Source: an uncultured Bacteroidota bacterium (GTDB taxonomy: Bacteria > Bacteroidota > Bacteroidia > Flavobacteriales > Flavobacteriaceae). From it: a stretch of 51,667 nucleotides of DNA. The notes beneath the pieces were generated by a model, which made no database searches, had not been told where the DNA came from, and saw only the letters and a program-made list of their open reading frames with translations. The DNA lies in the NCBI GenBank assembly GCA_902560025.1, contig CACEKL010000005.1, forward strand, positions 1 through 51,667, written 5' to 3'. This document shows, piece by piece, positions 1 through 9,204 of the stretch (position 1 is the first letter of the stretch; the number at the start of each line of letters is the position of its first letter). A program made the translations under genes and the position numbers.

Positions 1-1571
1 TCATGGATTTGATTATTTGCATTCAAAACAGATGTCTTTGGATCTCTACCCATTCTAGCAGTTCCCATCTCGTGAATACCATTCCCGAATACATATTTAC
101 TCTCCCATCCATATACATCTTTAAAGCCAGATCGTTCAAGCATCTCTTCAGCTTGTTCCTTCATATCCTTTCTCATAGCAAATTCATTTTCTTTGATTTT
201 TGCATCAAAAGTAACTGTTGGAAGACCCCATTTATCTTTCTTTTCGTAATCTAAAGTCATTTTATTTTCATGATAAGGAAGGATTTCACCGAAAGCAGTC
301 ATACTTGCAGTCCATTCATCATACTTAACTAAATTTTCTTTTAATCTTGGTCCATATGATATTAACTCTTCTTTACTATCAGCTACACTTTGATAGCCCC
401 TATATGCACCTCCTTGATAACCATACCCTCTAATAAAGTCATTTCTATTGGTTACACCACCAATATTTCTAAATCTTGGGATAAAAAATCCTGCAGGCTT
501 TCTTCCATAAGTTGTTTTATTTTTAAACCCTTCAAATGTTCCAGAGGCTCCAACTTGAAAATGATGATCCATTAAATTATGCCCCAATTCTCCTGAGTCG
601 TTACCCATTCCATTTGGAAATCTATTAGATTTTGATTGCATTAATATTGAAGTTGAGGCAATTGCAGATGAGCATAGAAAAATTACTTTGGCATAGTATT
701 CATAGGATTGATTATTCTCAGAATCTATTACTCTTACACCTTTTGCTCTTTTTTTATCTTCATCATATATAATCTCATGTACAATTGAATTTGGCATAAG
801 TGTCATGTTTCCTGTTGCTTCGGCAGCAGGTAAAGTTGATGAATTACTGCTAAAATAAGCACCATATGGACAACCTCGCATACATCTATTTCTATATTGA
901 CATGTAACCCTTCCAAGACCTGGTTTAGTACCCTCGGTTATATGAGCAGTTCTTGCATTTGATAGAATCCTACCATCTGAGAAATTATTTGAAATGCTAT
1001 TTCTCATATGCTGCTCAAGAACATTAAGTTCAAATGGTTTTAAAAACTTACCATCTGGAAATTGTGGAAGTCCTTCTGCCCTTCCTTGAACTCCTATGTA
1101 TTCTTCGACATAATCATACCAAGGAGCTATGTCTTTATATCTAATAGGCCAATCAACTGCAATTCCATCTTTCAAATTAGCTTCAAAATCAAATTCAGAG
1201 AGTCTGTAAGTATGTCTTCCCCAGGTTAAAGATCTTCCACCAACATGGTATCCTCTAATCCAATTAAATTTATTTTCATCGTCATTATATGGATGATCAA
1301 AATCATCAACAAAAAAATGTTTATGAGATTCTTGGGTAACATAACCCGTTCTACTTTGCTTAGGTTGTCTCTTTAAAGTTTCTTGAGTAATAGTATTGCC
1401 ACCTTCAAATTCCCATGGATCCATATTTGCTGTATGGTAGTCATCAATATGGTTAATCATTCTACCTCTCTCAAGAACAAGAGTTTTGAGGCCTTTTTCA
1501 GTCAATTCTTTTGCTGCCCATCCACCACTAATTCCAGTTCCTACAACTATAGCATCAAATTTGTTTTGCAT
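1..1571 (-). CDS. GMC-family FAD oxidoreductase (3' end beyond window)
   Basis: The reading frame is open from an ATG at 1571 to the left edge, about 523 residues, so the C-terminus is missing. The start has an FAD-binding Rossmann motif (GTGISGG, residues 11-17), then GGRSLTWGR near residue 110 and a Cys-rich segment near residues 222-236 (TCQYRNRCMRGCPYG). These are typical of the GMC oxidoreductase branch that includes gluconate 2-dehydrogenase and glucoside 3-dehydrogenase flavoproteins. Enzymes of this branch oxidise a sugar hydroxyl and pass electrons to the respiratory chain, often with a small Tat-exported partner, which would lie left of the window if present. It is divergent from a sugar isomerase / oxidoreductase / DUF1080 operon, which supports a role in making 3-keto sugars. 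The substrate is an inference. Confidence 0.9.
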   Translation of the reverse strand, partial: MQNKFDAIVVGTGISGGWAAKELTEKGLKTLVLERGRMINHIDDYHTANMDPWEFEGGNTITQETLKRQPKQSRTGYVTQESHKHFFVDDFDHPYNDDENKFNWIRGYHVGGRSLTWGRHTYRLSEFDFEANLKDGIAVDWPIRYKDIAPWYDYVEEYIGVQGRAEGLPQFPDGKFLKPFELNVLEQHMRNSISNNFSDGRILSNARTAHITEGTKPGLGRVTCQYRNRCMRGCPYGAYFSSNSSTLPAAEATGNMTLMPNSIVHEIIYDEDKKRAKGVRVIDSENNQSYEYYAKVIFLCSSAIASTSILMQSKSNRFPNGMGNDSGELGHNLMDHHFQVGASGTFEGFKNKTTYGRKPAGFFIPRFRNIGGVTNRNDFIRGYGYQGGAYRGYQSVADSKEELISYGPRLKENLVKYDEWTASMTAFGEILPYHENKMTLDYEKKDKWGLPTVTFDAKIKENEFAMRKDMKEQAEEMLERSGFKDVYGWESKYVFGNGIHEMGTARMGRDPKTSVLNANNQIH

Positions 1572-1667
1572 TTTTATTTAGTTTTTTTCAATTTAAAGAA
1601 TATATACTTGAAATCGTAATTAATTATTTAAATTTATATTTATACTAATATAAAAAACCAATATAAT

Positions 1668-2618
1668 ATGAAAAGAAAAGAATTCATCAAATTAGCTTCA
1701 ACAGGTGCGCTGGGTATATCATCTCTAGGATATATATCTTGTGAAAATCAAAAAGAATTATTTTTTAAACTATCTCTTGCTCAGTGGTCGTTAAACAAGG
1801 CTATCAGAGGTGGAGAAATGGATCCATATTTATTTGCTGAGAAATCTAAAGAGCTAGGTTTTGAAGGTCTTGAATATGTTAATCAATTATATGATGATGT
1901 TATGAAAAGTGAAGATAAATCTTCAGCTATTAAAGAATTTATTTTAAAGAATAATCAACTGGCAGATGATAACGGAGTTGAAAACGTACTTATTATGATA
2001 GATGATGAAGGTGATTTAGCAGATGAGAATGAGGATATGAGACAAATTGCAATAGATAATCATAAGTTATGGATCGATACTGCTGCTGCAATGAACTGCT
2101 CATCAATAAGATTAAATCTTTATGGTTCAAAAGATGTTGAAACATGGAAAAACCTATCAATTGATAGTTTATCAAAGCTTGGAGAATATGCAAAAGGAAC
2201 TGGGATAAATGTAATTGTTGAAAATCATGGTAGAATCACTTCAAATATTCCAGAACTCATGAATGTTATCTATGGAACAAACATGGATAATGTTGGTACT
2301 CTACCTGATTTTGGTAATTTCTGTATGGCTGATGAGGGATATGGTTCTGTATTCGACGGTTCGTGTGAAAAAATGTATGATTTTTATCAAGGAGTAGAAG
2401 AAATGATGCCAAAGGCATTTGCAGTAAGTGCAAAGTCAAATGATTTTGATGATAATGGAGATGAAAAAACTATTGATTACATGAGAATGATGAAAATTGT
2501 AAAAAGTTTTGGATACACTGGTTATGTGGGTGTTGAATATGAAGGTGAGAGGTTATCTGAAGAGGATGGAATTAAAGCCACTAGAGATTTATTAATTAAA
2601 GTTGGTCAGTCAATATAA
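1668..2618 (+). CDS. sugar phosphate isomerase/epimerase-like TIM-barrel protein, exported
   Basis: A 316-residue protein of the xylose isomerase-like TIM-barrel superfamily (AP endonuclease family 2 fold). Visible family features are the opening strand SLAQWSLNKAI, the metal-ligand region VIVENHGRI, the TLPDFGNF segment and the closing GYVGVEYEGE. The N-terminus (MKRKEFIKLASTGALG) looks like a Bacteroidota Tat-type leader and is followed by a Cys at residue 25, so it may be a periplasmic protein or lipoprotein. The lipobox (YISC) is weak. It is first in a tight five-gene operon; the next ATG lies one base after its stop. In related loci such proteins isomerise, epimerise or cleave keto sugars. 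The exact reaction cannot be told from sequence. Confidence 0.85.
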   Translation: MKRKEFIKLASTGALGISSLGYISCENQKELFFKLSLAQWSLNKAIRGGEMDPYLFAEKSKELGFEGLEYVNQLYDDVMKSEDKSSAIKEFILKNNQLADDNGVENVLIMIDDEGDLADENEDMRQIAIDNHKLWIDTAAAMNCSSIRLNLYGSKDVETWKNLSIDSLSKLGEYAKGTGINVIVENHGRITSNIPELMNVIYGTNMDNVGTLPDFGNFCMADEGYGSVFDGSCEKMYDFYQGVEEMMPKAFAVSAKSNDFDDNGDEKTIDYMRMMKIVKSFGYTGYVGVEYEGERLSEEDGIKATRDLLIKVGQSI

Positions 2619-2619
2619 T

Positions 2620-3828
2620 ATGAGTAAAACAATAAATATTAAACTTAGTATAATGATGTTCCTGGAGTTTTTTATTTGGGGATGTTGGTTTGTTACAATG
2701 GGAACTTTTCTTTCACAAGCTTTTAGTGCATCTGGTGGAGAAATTTCATTAGCATATGAGACTCAATCATGGGGTGCAATTATTGCTCCATTTATTATTG
2801 GATTAATTGCAGATAGATATTTTGATGCTGAAAAAATTCTAGCCATTATTCACATTGTTGGAGGAGGACTTCTTTTTATGTGCTCAATAGCTTTAGGTTT
2901 TGACGCATTCTATCCATACATATTAATATATATGATACTTTATATGCCAACTCTAGCTTTAGTTAATTCTATAGCCTTTAGACAAATGAAAGATCCTTCT
3001 AAGGAATTTCCGAAAATTAGAGTTTGGGGTACTATAGGATGGATTGCTGCTGGTCTTGTAATTAGTTATGGAGTTGGCTGGGAAGCTATGCAAACACTTG
3101 AATATACTTTTTATTTAGCTGCGATAGTGTCGGTAACATTAGGTGTCTTTAGTTTTACTTTACCAAAAACTCCTCCAAAAGCAAAAAACGAGAGTCCTAG
3201 CCTTAGAGAAATTTTAGGTCTTGATGCTCTTCAGCTTTTAAGAGATACTAGATATTTAGTTTTTTTCCTATCATCTATACTGATATGTATACCTCTAGCT
3301 TTTTACTATCAGGATGCTAATTTATTTTTAAATGAACTTGGGATGGCTAATGCAGCAGGTGTTATGACATTAGGTCAAATATCTGAAGCTTTATTTATTT
3401 TATTACTTCCAATTTTTCTTAATAAATATGGGATTAAAAAAACACTTATTATTGGAATGCTTGCATGGAGTTTAAGATATGTTCTATTTGCATTTGGAGA
3501 TACTGGATCAAATATTTGGATGTTAATTTTCGGTATTGTTCTTCATGGAATTTGCTATGATTTTTTCTTTGTTTCTGGCCAGATATATACCGACTATAAA
3601 GCAGGTGAGAAATATAAAAGTGCAGCTCAAGGGTTAATTGCTCTTGCAACTTATGGAATAGGAATGTTAATTGGTTTTAGACTTGCAGGGATTATTACTG
3701 ATCAATATGCTATTGAGTCAGGACATGACTGGACTCAAATTTGGACATTTCCAGCAATATTTGCAGCAGTGGTATTAGTGATTTTTATTGTAACATTTAA
3801 AAACGAGAAAATAAAAGTTGAAAAATAA
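2620..3828 (+). CDS. MFS permease, nucleoside:H+ symporter-like family
   Basis: About 402 residues with roughly 12 hydrophobic segments, an inner-membrane permease of the major facilitator superfamily. The N-terminus (LSIMMFLEFFIWGCWFVTMG) and the loop GLIADRYFDAEK match the nucleoside:H+ symporter-like branch that Bacteroidota commonly keep beside sugar isomerases and Gfo/Idh/MocA enzymes. I chose the ATG at 2620, one base after the upstream stop, over an ATG at 2602 that would overlap the upstream gene and add six residues. The genes around it point to import of a sugar or keto sugar rather than a nucleoside; that is inference. The 3' end overlaps the next gene by 11 bases. Confidence 0.88.
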   Translation: MSKTINIKLSIMMFLEFFIWGCWFVTMGTFLSQAFSASGGEISLAYETQSWGAIIAPFIIGLIADRYFDAEKILAIIHIVGGGLLFMCSIALGFDAFYPYILIYMILYMPTLALVNSIAFRQMKDPSKEFPKIRVWGTIGWIAAGLVISYGVGWEAMQTLEYTFYLAAIVSVTLGVFSFTLPKTPPKAKNESPSLREILGLDALQLLRDTRYLVFFLSSILICIPLAFYYQDANLFLNELGMANAAGVMTLGQISEALFILLLPIFLNKYGIKKTLIIGMLAWSLRYVLFAFGDTGSNIWMLIFGIVLHGICYDFFFVSGQIYTDYKAGEKYKSAAQGLIALATYGIGMLIGFRLAGIITDQYAIESGHDWTQIWTFPAIFAAVVLVIFIVTFKNEKIKVEK

Positions 3829-4954
3829 AATTAGACTAGGAATCTTAGGTGGTGGTGGTGATTCTCTAATTGGGATAGTTCATAGAATTGCATCATCTAT
3901 GCATGATAACTATGAAATAATTGGAGGTGTATTTAATCCAGATTTTTCTGAAAATTTAAAATTTGCTGAAGAAATTGGATTGAATAAAAAAAGAATCTAT
4001 GAGGACTATGAAAAGATGATTGAGGAGGAATTAAAACTTGACGAAAATGAAAGAATTCAAGTTGTATCAATTCTAACACCTAATTTTCTTCATTATCCTA
4101 TGGCTAAAAAGCTTTTAGAAAATAACTTCAATGTCATTTGTGAAAAGCCAATGACAACTACCTATGAAGAAGCCAGAGATTTAGAAAATATATACAAATC
4201 AAAGAAGTTAACATTTGCCGTAACATACACATATACTGGTTATCCAATGATAAGGCAAATGAAAGAAATGATTAAGGCTGGAGAAATAGGTGATATTCAA
4301 CGTGTTGATCTTCAATATTATCAAGGCTGGATAAACCCAATCATTCATGATTCCAAAAAACGTATTGAAACCTGGAGACTTCAACCTGATAAGTCAGGAA
4401 TTAGTTGTTGTATTGGAGACATAGGAACACATGCATTTGATATGCTAGAATATGTAACAGGGATGGAAGTGGAAGAACTTCTATCTGATTTAAACTACGT
4501 TTATGATGATAATATCATGGATGTAGATGGCACAATATTAATTAGATTCTCGGATAAAATTAAAGGTGTAATTAGGGCTAGTCAAATAGCAACTGGAGAG
4601 GAGAATAATTTTACCGTTGCAATTTATGGCAAAAAGGGAGGCTTAAAATGGGAACAACAAAACCCAAATTATTTATATCAATTAAGTGAGTCAGACCCAT
4701 TAAAAATATTAAAGCCAGGACATGATTACAATTCTAATTTTGCTAAAATATCAACTAAATTACCTCCAGGTCACCCTGAAGGAATGTTTGATTCAATGGC
4801 AAATATTTATAATGGAGTTGCTAGAGAGATAAATGGGACAATAGAATTTGATGGTGAATACCCTTCTTTAAATGATGGCTTAAGAGGTATGATGTTTATT
4901 GAGAAAGCTGTTGAATCTCATAAAAAAGGTAACATTTGGGTAAAATTAAATTGA
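3818..4954 (+). CDS. Gfo/Idh/MocA-family NAD(P)-dependent oxidoreductase
   Basis: A 378-residue protein with an N-terminal Rossmann fold (GILGGGGDSLIG from about residue 8), the EKP motif at residues 109-111 (ICEKPM) and the catalytic-region GDIGTHAFDML near residue 200. These are hallmarks of the family, which oxidises or reduces sugar hydroxyls using tightly bound NAD(P). The start codon is TTG, overlapping the permease gene by 11 bases; the next in-frame ATG would remove the nucleotide-binding fold, so TTG is the only sensible start. In keto-sugar pathways such enzymes interconvert hexoses and 3-keto-hexoses. Substrate unknown. Confidence 0.92.
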   Translation: MKNKIRLGILGGGGDSLIGIVHRIASSMHDNYEIIGGVFNPDFSENLKFAEEIGLNKKRIYEDYEKMIEEELKLDENERIQVVSILTPNFLHYPMAKKLLENNFNVICEKPMTTTYEEARDLENIYKSKKLTFAVTYTYTGYPMIRQMKEMIKAGEIGDIQRVDLQYYQGWINPIIHDSKKRIETWRLQPDKSGISCCIGDIGTHAFDMLEYVTGMEVEELLSDLNYVYDDNIMDVDGTILIRFSDKIKGVIRASQIATGEENNFTVAIYGKKGGLKWEQQNPNYLYQLSESDPLKILKPGHDYNSNFAKISTKLPPGHPEGMFDSMANIYNGVAREINGTIEFDGEYPSLNDGLRGMMFIEKAVESHKKGNIWVKLN

Positions 4955-4961
4955 TTTTATA

Positions 4962-6014
4962 ATGAAAACAATAAAAGGTCCTGCAGTTTTCTTAGCTCAG
5001 TTTGTAGATAAAAAAGCTCCGTTTAATTCTCTTGAAGGGATGTGTAAATGGGCTGCTAATCTTGGATATAAAGGAATTCAAATACCAACATGGGAGAGTT
5101 TTTTAATTGATCTAGATAAAGCTGCTGAGAGTCAGAATTATTGTGATGAACTTCTTGGTAAGGTAAAGTCTTATGGATTAGAAATTACAGAATTATCAAC
5201 CCATCTTCAAGGTCAATTAGTAGCAGTTCATCCTGCATATGATCTAATGTTTGATAATTTTGCACCTGATAAACTAAAGAAGAATCCAAAAGAAAGAACC
5301 AAGTGGGCAATTGACACTGTGAAAAAGGCAGCAGTTGCTAGTAGAAGACTTGGCTTAAAAGCACATGCTACTTTTTCAGGTGCATTATTGTGGCATACTT
5401 GGCATCCTTGGCCCCAGGCTCCAAAAGGGTTAGTTGAAATGGGATTTGAAGAGCTTGCTAAAAGATGGCTTCCAATTCTAGATGTTTTTGATGAGAATGG
5501 AGTAGATGTTTGTTATGAAATTCATCCTGGAGAAGATCTTCATGATGGAATTACTTTTGAAAGATTTCTTAAAGCAACTAAAAATCACAAGAGAGTAAAC
5601 ATACTATATGACCCAAGTCATTTTATTCTTCAACAACTTGACTATATAACATATATTGACCATTATCATGAATTTATAAAATCATTTCACGTTAAAGATG
5701 CTGAATTTAATCCAACAGGTAAAAAAGGAGCATTTGGTGGATATTTAGATTGGGCTGATAGAGCAGGTAGGTATAGATCATTGGGAGATGGGCAGATTGA
5801 CTTTAAAACCATATTTTCAAAACTAACACAATACGGATGTGATGTTTGGGCAGTAATGGAATGGGAATGTTGTATCAAAAGTCCTGAACAAGGAGCCATA
5901 GAAGGTTCAAAATTTATAAATGACTTAATTATAAATTGTACCGACAAAAAATTTGATGATTTTGCTGGTGGTGATACTAATGAAGAAGATTTAAAAAATA
6001 TATTAGGTTTATAG
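4962..6014 (+). CDS. sugar phosphate isomerase/epimerase, cytoplasmic
   Basis: A 350-residue TIM-barrel protein of the xylose isomerase-like superfamily without a signal peptide. Metal-binding and active-site style segments are visible: CYEIHPGEDLHDG, ILYDPSHFILQ, KSFHVKDAEF and AVMEWECC, which supply the Glu, Asp and His ligands expected of the family. It lies 7 bases after the Gfo/Idh/MocA gene and 2 bases before the DUF1080 gene. It differs clearly from the exported paralogue at 1668-2618, so the operon has one barrel enzyme for each side of the inner membrane. This pairing is common in keto-glycoside loci. The precise reaction is unknown. Confidence 0.9.
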   Translation: MKTIKGPAVFLAQFVDKKAPFNSLEGMCKWAANLGYKGIQIPTWESFLIDLDKAAESQNYCDELLGKVKSYGLEITELSTHLQGQLVAVHPAYDLMFDNFAPDKLKKNPKERTKWAIDTVKKAAVASRRLGLKAHATFSGALLWHTWHPWPQAPKGLVEMGFEELAKRWLPILDVFDENGVDVCYEIHPGEDLHDGITFERFLKATKNHKRVNILYDPSHFILQQLDYITYIDHYHEFIKSFHVKDAEFNPTGKKGAFGGYLDWADRAGRYRSLGDGQIDFKTIFSKLTQYGCDVWAVMEWECCIKSPEQGAIEGSKFINDLIINCTDKKFDDFAGGDTNEEDLKNILGL

Positions 6015-6016
6015 TC

Positions 6017-6736
6017 ATGAAAAAAATATTCATTACAACTCTTTTATTAATTTCAAGTTTTTGTTTTTCTCAGAATAGTGAATGGACGTATATATTTGAC
6101 GGAAAGTCTTTTAATGGATGGCACCAATATAATGGTGAGTCTGTAGGTAGTCAATGGTCAATTAGTAATGGTGAACTTATTTTTACAAATAACAGAGATA
6201 GCAAACAAGACCTTGTCACTGATAATGAATATTCAAATTTTGAACTATCCATTGAATGGAACATATCAAAGGGTGGGAATAGTGGAATATTTTATGGTGT
6301 TCAAGAAATCCCTGAGTTCGACGAAGCATTTAAGACTGGCCCTGAAATACAAGTGTTAGACAATAAAAATTTCTTAACCTCAACTAAACTTCATAAAAGT
6401 CCATCTTTATATGATTTAGTTAGCACAGAAAACAAAGCCCTTCAAGTTAAGAATCACGGAGAGTGGAATCATTTAATTTTAAAAATCGATCATAAGAATA
6501 ATATAGGTACAGTAAAATTAAATGGTCAATTTGCTTTTTCATTTCCTTTGTCTGGTCCTGAATGGGATAATCTTGTATCAAAGTCTAAGTTTAGGTATAA
6601 AGAATACTACACAAAAAAGGCTGGATCTAACGAAGAATTTTTAGCTTTTGGTGCTTTTAAATCTGGTAAAATTGGTCTTCAAGACCACGGAAGTGACGTA
6701 AGGTTTAGAAATATCAAAATTCGAAAATTATATTAA
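6017..6736 (+). CDS. DUF1080 / 3-keto-disaccharide hydrolase family protein, secreted
   Basis: A 239-residue protein with a clear signal peptide (MKKIFITTLLLISSFCFSQ). A single concanavalin-like beta-sandwich domain follows: FDGKSFNGWHQYN, NSGIFYGVQE, GPEIQVLDN and the closing GKIGLQDHGSDVRFRNIKIRKL. This is the Pfam DUF1080 family, now described as 3-keto-disaccharide hydrolase. Its members cleave glycosides that were first oxidised at C3, by elimination. It would act in the periplasm or at the outer membrane on products of a GMC or Gfo/Idh/MocA dehydrogenase. It is last in the operon; gmk begins 41 bases later. Confidence 0.9.
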   Translation: MKKIFITTLLLISSFCFSQNSEWTYIFDGKSFNGWHQYNGESVGSQWSISNGELIFTNNRDSKQDLVTDNEYSNFELSIEWNISKGGNSGIFYGVQEIPEFDEAFKTGPEIQVLDNKNFLTSTKLHKSPSLYDLVSTENKALQVKNHGEWNHLILKIDHKNNIGTVKLNGQFAFSFPLSGPEWDNLVSKSKFRYKEYYTKKAGSNEEFLAFGAFKSGKIGLQDHGSDVRFRNIKIRKLY

Positions 6737-6777
6737 TATCTATAATTCCAAAATATTATCCATATAACGTACTATAG

Positions 6778-7350
6778 ATGAAAAGAAATAAGCTTATTGT
6801 TTTTTCAGCTCCATCAGGAGCAGGAAAAACTACGCTTGTGAAACATATTTTATCTCAATTTAGTAATACAAATTTTTCAATATCTGCTACATCCAGATCA
6901 CCTAGAGGAAACGAAAAAGATGGGATTGATTATCACTTTTTATCAAATAGCGAGTTCAAAAAAAAAATTGAGAACAATGAGTTTATTGAATTTGAAGAAG
7001 TTTATGGAGGTGTTCATTATGGAACTCTTAAATCTGAAGTTGAAAATATATGGGCGAATAATGAAATAGCACTTTTTGACATTGATGTTGTAGGAGGTTT
7101 TAATATTAAAAAAATGTATCCGGATAATACATTATCTATTTTTGTTATGCCACCAAGTATTGATACTTTAAGGAAAAGATTAGTTTCAAGAGGAGATATT
7201 TCAAATGATGAAATTAATAGAAGGATTAAAAAAGCTGAATTAGAGCTAGATTATGCATCAAAATTTGATAAAATCATAATTAATAATGATCTTGATGAAT
7301 CAAAAAAAATAGCATCAAATCTTGTAAATGAATTTATAGAGAATGAGTAA
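6778..7350 (+). CDS. gmk: guanylate kinase
   Basis: A 190-residue cytoplasmic enzyme converting GMP and ATP to GDP and ADP. It has the P-loop FSAPSGAGKTTL at the N-terminus, the GMP-binding segment TSRSPRGNEKDGIDYHF, and FEEVYGGVHYGT followed by DIDVVGG. Length is normal. The last 8 bases overlap nadD, so the two are probably co-transcribed and perhaps translationally coupled. The short gap upstream (6737-6777) has no clear promoter, so read-through from the sugar operon is possible. Confidence 0.98.
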   Translation: MKRNKLIVFSAPSGAGKTTLVKHILSQFSNTNFSISATSRSPRGNEKDGIDYHFLSNSEFKKKIENNEFIEFEEVYGGVHYGTLKSEVENIWANNEIALFDIDVVGGFNIKKMYPDNTLSIFVMPPSIDTLRKRLVSRGDISNDEINRRIKKAELELDYASKFDKIIINNDLDESKKIASNLVNEFIENE

Positions 7351-7915
7351 TGTAGGTTTGTATCTTGGAACTTTCAACCCAATTCATAATGGTCATGTTA
7401 CATTAGCAAAATATTTTTCAGAACTGCCAGAATTAGATCAAGTCCTTGTAGTGATTAGCCCTCAAAGTCCATTTAAAATTGAGGATACTTTTATTAATGA
7501 TATTGAAAGACTTGAACTAGCTAAAACTGTTTTTAAAAACTTCAAAAATGTAAAGGTTTCTGATATTGAATTTAAAATGTCTAGGCCTAATTTCACAATT
7601 GACACATTAAAGGAGTTTAAGAAAAGACATGAATACAATAACCTTATCCTTTTAATTGGAGAGGATAACTTAGTAGGATTTAATAAATGGAAAGATTATG
7701 AAGAAATTATAGAAATTGCTGAAGTTTATGTTTACCCTAGAGATACTGAACATAAAATTCCTGATGAAATATTAAAAAATAGTAACATAAAATTAGTTGA
7801 TGCACCAAAGATTAAAATTTCAAGTAGCCACATTAGATACCTATTGAAAGAAGACCAGAAAATAGATCATCTTGTACCAAAGGAAGTAATCAGTTTTTTA
7901 AATTCTAAGAGTTAA
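7343..7915 (+). CDS. nadD: nicotinate-nucleotide adenylyltransferase
   Basis: A 190-residue nucleotidyltransferase that adenylates nicotinate mononucleotide in NAD synthesis. The HxGH-type motif is seen as GTFNPIHNGH near the start, and the SSxxIR motif appears as ISSSHIRYLL near the C-terminus. Length fits NadD. The ATG lies inside the end of gmk (8-base overlap). The 3' end overlaps the convergent glycosyltransferase gene by 11 bases, leaving no room for a terminator between them. Confidence 0.97.
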   Translation: MSNVGLYLGTFNPIHNGHVTLAKYFSELPELDQVLVVISPQSPFKIEDTFINDIERLELAKTVFKNFKNVKVSDIEFKMSRPNFTIDTLKEFKKRHEYNNLILLIGEDNLVGFNKWKDYEEIIEIAEVYVYPRDTEHKIPDEILKNSNIKLVDAPKIKISSSHIRYLLKEDQKIDHLVPKEVISFLNSKS

Positions 7916-9203
7916 TTTTATTAATTATGTCAAGTAGTTTCTTTGTTAGACTCTCTCTTGATAAATAGTCAATGTTATCTATAGCGCTCTTTTTGTAATC
8001 TCCCGCTATCCAGTCATTATATTCATCATTAATAAATTTTACAACTTTCTTTTCAGAAGAAGAATCTGCATTAAATGACTTTTTTGAAAGCTTTAAAACA
8101 TTTTCAGACTCCTTCCCAGAGTTTGAAAAATTAATAATTGGTGTTCCACTTGCAATATACTCTATAAGTTTTCCTGACAACATATCTGTTTCCTCAGTAT
8201 TTTCATACATAAAATTAACAAGTAAATGGGATGATTTTATTAACCTAATTGCTGCTTCATGATTTACATATCCTTTGTAATCTATTTCAATATTTTTAGA
8301 AAAAATATTTTTTAAATCCACATCAATTTTGCCAGCTAAAATTAACTTTATTCTAAGCCCATTTTTTTTTGGACTTAATATTTCAATTGCATCTCTAAAG
8401 ACTTTATAATTATGATTTTTTGATAAAATACCTGTAAAAACAATATTAAACTGATTTGTTTTATCAATACTAATTTTCTCATAAACTGATTTATCAAACC
8501 CATTATAAATCTTAAAAATTTTTCCTTTATTAGACACTTTATCAGATAAAATTTTATGATATTTCTCTCCAACTGTAGTAATAATTGCATCAGAGTTTTC
8601 TAAAACTTCTGATTCAAGTTTTTTGTTTTTTTGTCTTGAAAAATTAAATCTAAATCTATTTTTTAAATAAAATATTTCAGTCCACGGATCTCTTAAATCA
8701 ACTATCCATTTAAGTTTATATTTATTATGAATTTTTAGTCCTATTAAGTGAGTTGAATGAGGGGGACCAGTTGTTATTAGACAATCAATGTTTTTATTTC
8801 GAATTACATTAATAGCTTTTTTATATGCATATTGATTCCAGCCAACTCTTGAATCAGGAATGAAGAAATTAAGTCTTAAAAATGATGTAAACTTATCAAA
8901 GAATGACTTATTTGGAATATATGATTGAGGTATACTTTTTGTTGTATTTCCAGATTTTAAAAATGAGTATAGTTTTAGAAGATCAAAACTTTTTGTTTTG
9001 TATGTTTCAATATTATCTATTTCTTTTAATAGAGAGTAATCCTTTTGATTGAATGATGCATATTTTTCATCTACTGTAATAACAATAGGATTATGCCCCA
9101 TTTCTTTTAAATACTTTGAAAAATACATCCATCTCTGAACACCTGATCCACCTGATGGTGGCCAATAGTAAGTAATAATTAAAATGTTTAGTTTAGAAGT
9201 CAA
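7905..9203 (-). CDS. glycosyltransferase family 4 protein
   Basis: A 432-residue GT-B fold glycosyltransferase. The N-terminal domain begins ILIITYYWPPSGGSGVQRW. The C-terminal nucleotide-sugar domain includes FNIVFTGILSKNHNYKVF and the sugar-binding Glu region MLSGKLIEYIASGTPIINF. The start is TTG, two bases after the TAG of the DUF3078 gene; no ATG lies close enough to keep the N-terminal strand. It is separate from the polysaccharide cluster at the right end, and the acceptor and sugar are unknown. Probably involved in envelope glycan synthesis. Confidence 0.9.
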   Translation of the reverse strand: MTSKLNILIITYYWPPSGGSGVQRWMYFSKYLKEMGHNPIVITVDEKYASFNQKDYSLLKEIDNIETYKTKSFDLLKLYSFLKSGNTTKSIPQSYIPNKSFFDKFTSFLRLNFFIPDSRVGWNQYAYKKAINVIRNKNIDCLITTGPPHSTHLIGLKIHNKYKLKWIVDLRDPWTEIFYLKNRFRFNFSRQKNKKLESEVLENSDAIITTVGEKYHKILSDKVSNKGKIFKIYNGFDKSVYEKISIDKTNQFNIVFTGILSKNHNYKVFRDAIEILSPKKNGLRIKLILAGKIDVDLKNIFSKNIEIDYKGYVNHEAAIRLIKSSHLLVNFMYENTEETDMLSGKLIEYIASGTPIINFSNSGKESENVLKLSKKSFNADSSSEKKVVKFINDEYNDWIAGDYKKSAIDNIDYLSRESLTKKLLDIINKINS

Positions 9204-9204
9204 A

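Noticed and set aside
1572..1667. Promoters in the gap between the GMC gene and the sugar operon
   Set aside because: The gap is very AT-rich and I could not find a convincing TAnnTTTG element for either strand or a palindromic operator.
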